A DNA stretch of 64,000 nucleotides from JAENWD01 sp963796915 (GTDB lineage Bacteria; Acidobacteriota; Vicinamibacteria; Vicinamibacterales; JAENWD01): the NCBI GenBank assembly GCA_963796915.1, contig CAWCNI010000003.1, positions 62,001 to 126,000 of the forward strand, written 5' to 3'. Every line of letters starts with the position of its first letter. Positions within the stretch are counted from its first letter, which is position 1. Shown here piece by piece: positions 60,489 through 64,000 of this stretch. Under the pieces are notes generated by a model. That model saw nothing but the letters and a program-made list of their open reading frames with translations, did no database searches and had not been told where the DNA came from. The position numbers and the translations under genes were made by a program.

Positions 60489-63123
60489 CTAGTCGAGGCG
60501 CAATGCCTCGACCGGGTTGGTTCGTGTGGCCGCCCACGCCGGCCCGAACGCGGCCACCGCGCTCAGCACCAGCATCACGAGCGCGACGGTCACGAAGGTC
60601 GACACATCCCGCGGCGAGACGCCGTAGAGCAGCCGCTGAAGCACGCGCCCTGCGGCGAGCGCCACGAAGAGTCCGCCGGCCAGCCCGCCCAGCCCCAGCC
60701 AGAGGCCTTGTCCCACGACGAGGGAAAGGACCTGGCTGCGCTGCGCGCCGAGCGCGACGCGAATGCCCATCTCCCGCGAGCGCTGCTGCACAGTCCACGT
60801 CAGCACGCCGTAAGCACCGACCATCGCCAGAAGAATCGCGGCGGCGCTGAACAGGCCGATCATCGCCAGCAGGAACCGGCGCTGCCCGTTGGCGGCGAGA
60901 GCGATGTCGTCGAGCGTCAGGACGTCTGCCAGCGGCAACTCGGGATCGAGGCCGCGGAGCAGCCCTCGTACCTCCGACGCCAGCGCTGCCGGATCTCCGC
61001 CAGGCTCGGACCACAAGGCTCATCGTCGGAAACGGATTCTGGGTGACCGGCCACCAGAACGCGGGAATCGCCGCGTTGTCGGCGGGCGTGTCCTTGACGT
61101 CGCCGACGACACCGATGATCGTCGGCTTGCTGCCCCAGAGCGCGATCTGCTGGCCGACCACACTCTCGTGCGGGAAGTACGTCGTCTCGAACGCCCGGTT
61201 GACGACGATCACGCTCGCGGAGTCCGCGGTGTCGCGGCTCTCAATCGATCGCCCCTCGAGGAGCGGAATGCCGAGCGCCGCGAAGTAGCCGGGAGCCGCC
61301 GCGTGATAGCGCATCGAGGCCTCGTCCGGCGTCTTCCGTCCGATCAGTTCGAAGCCGGTGTTCTCGTCGTAGCCCGTCCACGGCAAGTCGCTCCCGATCC
61401 CTGCGGCGATAACCCCCGGCAGCGTCTTGAGTCCCGAAGAGAACGCGTTGTAGAAGCGGACAGACGTCCTTCGGAGTCGGGTAGCGCGACGGAGGCAGTG
61501 ACGATCGTCGCCGTCAGAGCGCCGCTGGGACGGAATCCTGCCTCCGCCTGGCGGAGCTTCACGAAGCTGCGAGTCAGCAGGCCCGCGGTGACGAGCAGGG
61601 CCGAGGCCAGCGCGATCTCGCCGATGACGAGCATGTTGCGCAGGCGGGTCGTGCGCCGGCTGGCGCCGACGCGGATGCCGGAGTCGTGCAGCGCGGGCCT
61701 GGCGTCGTCGGTGGCTTCGTGCCACGCGGGCAACAGCCCGAACAGCGCCGCCGACACTGACGCGACGACGGCGGAGAACGCGAGCACGGTCCAGTCGATG
61801 TGAATGTTGTGCAGCCTCGGGAAATCGATCGGCAAGACGGCGCGCAGGAATCCCACCCCCGCAACAGCGACGAGCGTGCCGGCGAGCGTGCCGGGAACGG
61901 CCAGCACGAAGGCCTCGGTCAGCGCCTGCCGGGCGAGGCGGCCCCGGCCGGCGCCCAGGGCGAAGCGGACGGCGCGTTCGCGGCGTCGCGAGGTGGCGCG
62001 GGCGAGCAGCAGGCTCGAGACGTTCGCACACGTGATGAGCATCACGAGCGCAGCCGTGGCCATGAGGAGCCGGATGCCATCGCTGGCCGTGCCGACGACG
62101 TCCTGCAGCAGCGGAACCGTGCGGACCGCCCAGACGGTGCCGTCGTTGCCGGCGCTGTTCCTGGCGGAGAGGGCTGAGAGCTCCTGCTGCGCCTGCGTCG
62201 CGGTGACGCCGGGCTTCAATCGCGCGACGGCGTTGATGTAGTGGGAGCCGCGCTCCTTGCTGGCGTTGTCGAGGCCGAGCGGCCACCACACGTCGACTGT
62301 CTCGCCCTGCGGGAAGCTGCGATAGCTGCCGCCGACGTGCTCGAAGCCTGCCGGCATCACGCCGACCACAGTGAACAGGCGTCCGCTCAGTCGCAGCGGC
62401 CGGCCGACAATCGACGGGTCCGCGTGCAGCCGGTTCCGCCACACGGCGTCGCTGATCACGACCACATCGGCGTCAGCGCGCTCCTCGGTCCACGTGAAGG
62501 CGCGGCCGCGGGCGGGCATCGCGCCGAGGACGGTGAAGTAGTTGCTCGATACCTGCACGCCGCGCATCCGCTCCGGGCGATCCTCGAGCGACAACTGCAG
62601 ATCCTCGCGCGTGAAGCCGGCGATCCCCTCGATGGTGCGTGCTTCGTGCCGGTAGAGGAGCAGGCTCTCCTTCGTGACGGGGAATGTCGGCAGCTGTCGG
62701 GATCGACTCGTACACCCTGACCAGTCGGTCGGCCGCCGGATACGGCAGCGGCGCCAGCACGACGCCCTTCAACAGGCTGAAGATGGCTGTGGTCGCCCCG
62801 ATGCCAAGGGCCAGCGTGATCAGCGCGATCGCGGTGAACCCGAAGTCGCGGCGAAACATGCGGGCGGCGTACCTCAAGTCCTGCCGGAGGAGATCCAGCC
62901 ACGGCAATCCGCGCTGGTCGCGCAGGTTCTCGGCGGTCTGGTCCACGCCCCCGAGCCTCGTCCTGGCGCGGCGATGCGCCTCTTCGGCCGATGCGCCGCG
63001 GCTTTGCTCGAGGCGCTCCTGCATCTCGAGGTGGAAGGCCAGTTCCTCCGTAATGGCCGCGTCGTCCCTGCCACCACCCACCGATCCGAACAGCCGCGAG
63101 ACCCACGCCAGGAACGTGCGCAT
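60489..63123 (-). pseudogene. ADOP-family ABC permease (MacB-like), three frameshifts
   Basis: A full ADOP (acidobacterial duplicated orphan permease) can be pieced together from three reading frames. The N-terminus MRTFLAWVSRLFG with EELAFHLEMQERL and the first helix TAIALITLALGIGATTAIFS are in one frame. Near 62685 the frame shifts; then MacB-PCD segments (SNYFTVLGAMPARGRAF, AVRFALGAGRGRLARQALTE) and the second FtsX set follow. It shifts near 61475 to SDLPWTGYDENTGFELIGRK and near 61010 to the last FtsX domain, ending ATRTNPVEALRLD. Such permeases pair with PadR, as here (4-base gap). The family is thought to export small molecules, but this copy cannot be made intact as read. Confidence 0.85.
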
Positions 63124-63127
63124 GGCG

Positions 63128-63463
63128 TTAGTCCTCCGATCCGAGCAGCCGGTTGATCACCCCGGCGACAAGCGCCCACTGCGCCCGCTCCTCGGCGAGC
63201 TGGCGCCGGCCCGCGGGAGTGATGCTGTAGAACCGTGCCTTGCGGTTGTTCTCGGACACGCCGAGCTTGGACTTGATCAGCCGGCGCTGCTCGAGGCGAA
63301 GCAGGGCGGGATAGAGCGAGCCCTGGTTGACCTTGAGCACTTCGTCGGAGACCTGCTCGAGCCGCTGGGCGATGCCCCACCCGTGCATCGGGCCGAGGGT
63401 GTCGAGGGTCCGGAGCACCATCAGATCGAGGGTGCCCTGCATGATGTCCGTGCGTGGCGACAT
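63128..63463 (-). CDS. PadR-family transcription regulator
   Basis: 111 residues from an ATG preceded by AGGAGAG. PadR-type winged helix: GTLDLMVLRTLDTLGPMHGW, then NQGSLYPALLRLEQRRLIKS and RKARFYSITPAGRRQL. These repressors bind small effectors and often control an adjacent exporter. Here the ADOP permease gene starts four bases later, so it is probably its target and co-transcribed. Confidence 0.92.
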   Translation of the reverse strand: MSPRTDIMQGTLDLMVLRTLDTLGPMHGWGIAQRLEQVSDEVLKVNQGSLYPALLRLEQRRLIKSKLGVSENNRKARFYSITPAGRRQLAEERAQWALVAGVINRLLGSED

Positions 63464-63474
63464 GGCTCTCCTGT

Positions 63475-63518
63475 AGGACGTCTGGAGGAATATACGAGAC
63501 GCTCCTCTAGAAGTTCAA
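63475..63518 (-). promoter_or_regulatory. PadR operon promoter and putative operator
   Basis: On the minus strand, TTGAAC (63513-63518) and TATATT (63489-63494) are spaced by 18 bases. An inverted repeat formed by AGGACGTCT (63475-63483) and AGACGCTCCT (63497-63506) flanks the -10. Binding here would block the promoter, fitting autorepression by the PadR protein. Confidence 0.5.
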
Positions 63519-63544
63519 CAGGAGTGACGGAAGGCGGGACGGGC

Positions 63545-63630
63545 CGAGGGGGCGAGGGAGCCCAGGGAGCCGAGGGAGCCCAGGAGGCTCGGCCTTCTTG
63601 GCTTCCTCGGCTTCCTCGGCTTCCTCGGCC
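63545..63630. repeat. Purine/pyrimidine repeat with long imperfect hairpin
   Basis: Repeated GGGAGCC units on the left (63560-63592) face three copies of GGCTTCCTC (63599-63627) on the right. Each arm is a near reverse complement of the other, so an imperfect hairpin of roughly 40 bases per side can form. It lies just after the stop of the minus-strand activator and may serve as its transcription end. Confidence 0.55.
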
Positions 63631-63632
63631 TT

Positions 63633-64000
63633 CTACGCCCGCGGGCCCCGCCCCAGCCGCCGCATCATCGCGCGGACGGTGCCGCCGGGATCGCGCGCGG
63701 CGCCGCGGCCGACGGTCCCGAGCAGCCGGGCCGCGGCGGCGGCGTTGCCGCCGGCAATCTTCAACGCCTCGCCGAGCGCCGCGCGTTCGAGCGCCTCGAC
63801 CTCCTGACGCAGGTTCATCGCCCCGGCGCGGACACGGCGCGCGATCTCGTCGCGATCGGCGCGGTCGCGCTGGCGGCCATCGCGCTGGCCCTTCACGACG
63901 CGTGACGGCAGGTCCGCGACCAGAATCTCGTCTCCGGCGCGCTTGTAGACCAGGGTCTCGTAGATCACATTGCGCAGCTCGCGGATGTTGCCCGGCCACG
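63633..64000 (-). CDS. Sigma-54-dependent activator, C-terminal part (5' truncated)
   Basis: About 122 residues are inside the window; the start lies beyond the right edge. The visible part begins WPGNIRELRNVIYETLVY, the end of the sigma-54 AAA+ domain, followed by VADLPSRVVKG and a C-terminal Fis-type helix-turn-helix (EVEALERAALGEALKIAGGN, AAAAARLLGTVGRG). Such NtrC-like proteins activate -24/-12 promoters. The one seen at 33.5 kb is a possible but unproven target. Confidence 0.85.
   Translation of the reverse strand, partial: WPGNIRELRNVIYETLVYKRAGDEILVADLPSRVVKGQRDGRQRDRADRDEIARRVRAGAMNLRQEVEALERAALGEALKIAGGNAAAAARLLGTVGRGAARDPGGTVRAMMRRLGRGPRA

Overview
The window is about 64 kb of GC-rich (roughly two thirds G+C), densely packed bacterial DNA. 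Several features point to the phylum Acidobacteriota, probably the Vicinamibacteria: an ADOP-type permease downstream of a PadR regulator, a PEP-CTERM protein, many secreted amidohydrolases, BlaI/M56 pairs and long runs of short-spaced genes. This assignment is an inference; no rRNA, tRNA, CRISPR array, phage or transposase gene was seen.

Layout. 1-3.3 kb: end of a sugar-binding protein gene, then a NarL-type histidine kinase and response regulator. 3.3-3.6 kb: an intergenic stretch with a strongly structured, terminator-ended RNA candidate. 3.6-6.2 kb: metallo-hydrolase, Gfo/Idh/MocA oxidoreductase, small membrane protein and cupin. 6.2-11.7 kb: a minus-strand operon for sugar-acid use (GntR regulator, SDR, MFS transporter, mannonate dehydratase ManD, DUF6807 protein). 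11.9-17.4 kb: a translationally coupled helicase-DNA methyltransferase pair that looks like a restriction or defence module; the helicase frame is broken by one base. 17.4-18.5 kb: TauE/SafE permease and DUF1634 partner, then palindromic REP-like repeats. 18.8-33.2 kb: amidohydrolases, PanE-like reductase, DUF72, DUF2461, an aminotransferase coupled to a Rieske oxygenase, HAD phosphatase, MFS transporter, an IMP dehydrogenase-like enzyme and a hybrid sensor kinase. 33.2-43.8 kb: a PEP-CTERM protein behind a sigma-54 promoter, a histidine phosphatase next to an orphan microcompartment shell protein, pterin dehydratase, ThiO, an aromatic amino acid decarboxylase, SixA and RmuC. 43.8-48.4 kb: two amidohydrolases in tandem and a RidA protein. 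48.4-51.9 kb: BlaI with an M56 peptidase carrying a Pro/Ala-rich linker and a repeat domain. 51.9-54.1 kb: modABC. 54.1-60.5 kb: histidine operon hisI-G-D-C-B-H-F-A, preceded by a leader peptide with five consecutive His codons and a complete attenuator. 60.5-63.5 kb: frameshifted ADOP permease and PadR regulator. 63.6 kb to the end: C-terminus of a sigma-54 activator.

The clearest regulatory system is the his attenuator, whose antiterminator and terminator can be traced base by base. The least explained items are the RNA at 3.43-3.56 kb, the helicase-methylase module, the orphan shell protein and the aminotransferase-Rieske pair. Eight single-step frameshifts interrupt six otherwise well-conserved genes, including hisD and modA. 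This density suggests indel errors in the assembly, although real decay cannot be excluded for the ADOP permease.
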